This document shows, one piece after another, positions 5,195 through 5,207 of a stretch of DNA of 5,207 nucleotides. The position numbers were made by a program, and so were the translations under genes. The first letter of the stretch is position 1; every line of letters begins with the position of its first letter. The stretch spans positions 1 through 5,207 of the forward strand of contig URCY01000083.1 in the NCBI GenBank assembly GCA_900546415.1, read 5' to 3'. This stretch comes from an uncultured Eubacteriales bacterium. Lineage in GTDB: Bacteria > Bacillota > Clostridia > Oscillospirales > Oscillospiraceae. The notes below the pieces were generated by a model, which was not told the origin of the DNA, did not search any database, and was given only the letters and a program-made list of their open reading frames with translations.

Positions 5195-5207
5195 TAGCGC
5201 CAACGGC

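Overview
The window looks like chromosome from an endospore-forming, high-GC member of the Clostridia, most likely the Oscillospiraceae/Ruminococcaceae side. The reasons are a spoIIGA-sigE sporulation pair, a Gram-positive primary sigma factor without the long proteobacterial insertion, strong GGAGG-type ribosome binding sites, AT-rich intergenic DNA between GC-rich genes, and a tail of TGATAT-type intergenic repeats. The family-level placement is inference.

Layout from left to right. Positions 1-222 hold no gene. They carry a near-consensus promoter on the minus strand (-35 TTGACA, 17-bp spacer, -10 TATTAT) with three helically phased A-tracts upstream and an rRNA-leader-like transcript, so an rRNA operon probably runs off the left edge. 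Next, on the minus strand, come sigE (223-924) and spoIIGA (905-1756), overlapping by 20 nt. spoIIGA appears to start at a CTG codon. A 284-bp stretch (1757-2040) has no convincing gene but several hairpins, the last being a good intrinsic terminator on the minus strand. A small DUF951 gene (2041-2226) and rarA/mgsA (2231-3490) follow as a tight minus-strand operon with its own promoter. A 312-bp divergent intergenic region (3491-3802) carries the rarA promoter (minus) and the sigA promoter (plus), plus two inverted repeats. sigA/rpoD (3803-4951) is on the plus strand and ends at a strong, probably bidirectional terminator (4962-5009). Positions 5010-5207 are non-coding, with four TGATAT repeats and a final A/T-flanked hairpin.

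Functionally the window joins the housekeeping and sporulation transcription programmes. SigA is the vegetative sigma factor. SpoIIGA is the membrane protease that activates the mother-cell factor pro-SigE, and SigE is its substrate. RarA is a replication-fork maintenance ATPase, and the DUF951 protein is of unknown function. No novel defence or mobile system is visible. The points most worth checking are the CTG start of spoIIGA, the structured region upstream of it, the short pro-sequence of SigE, the absence of sigG after sigE, and the strong promoter just beyond sigE.
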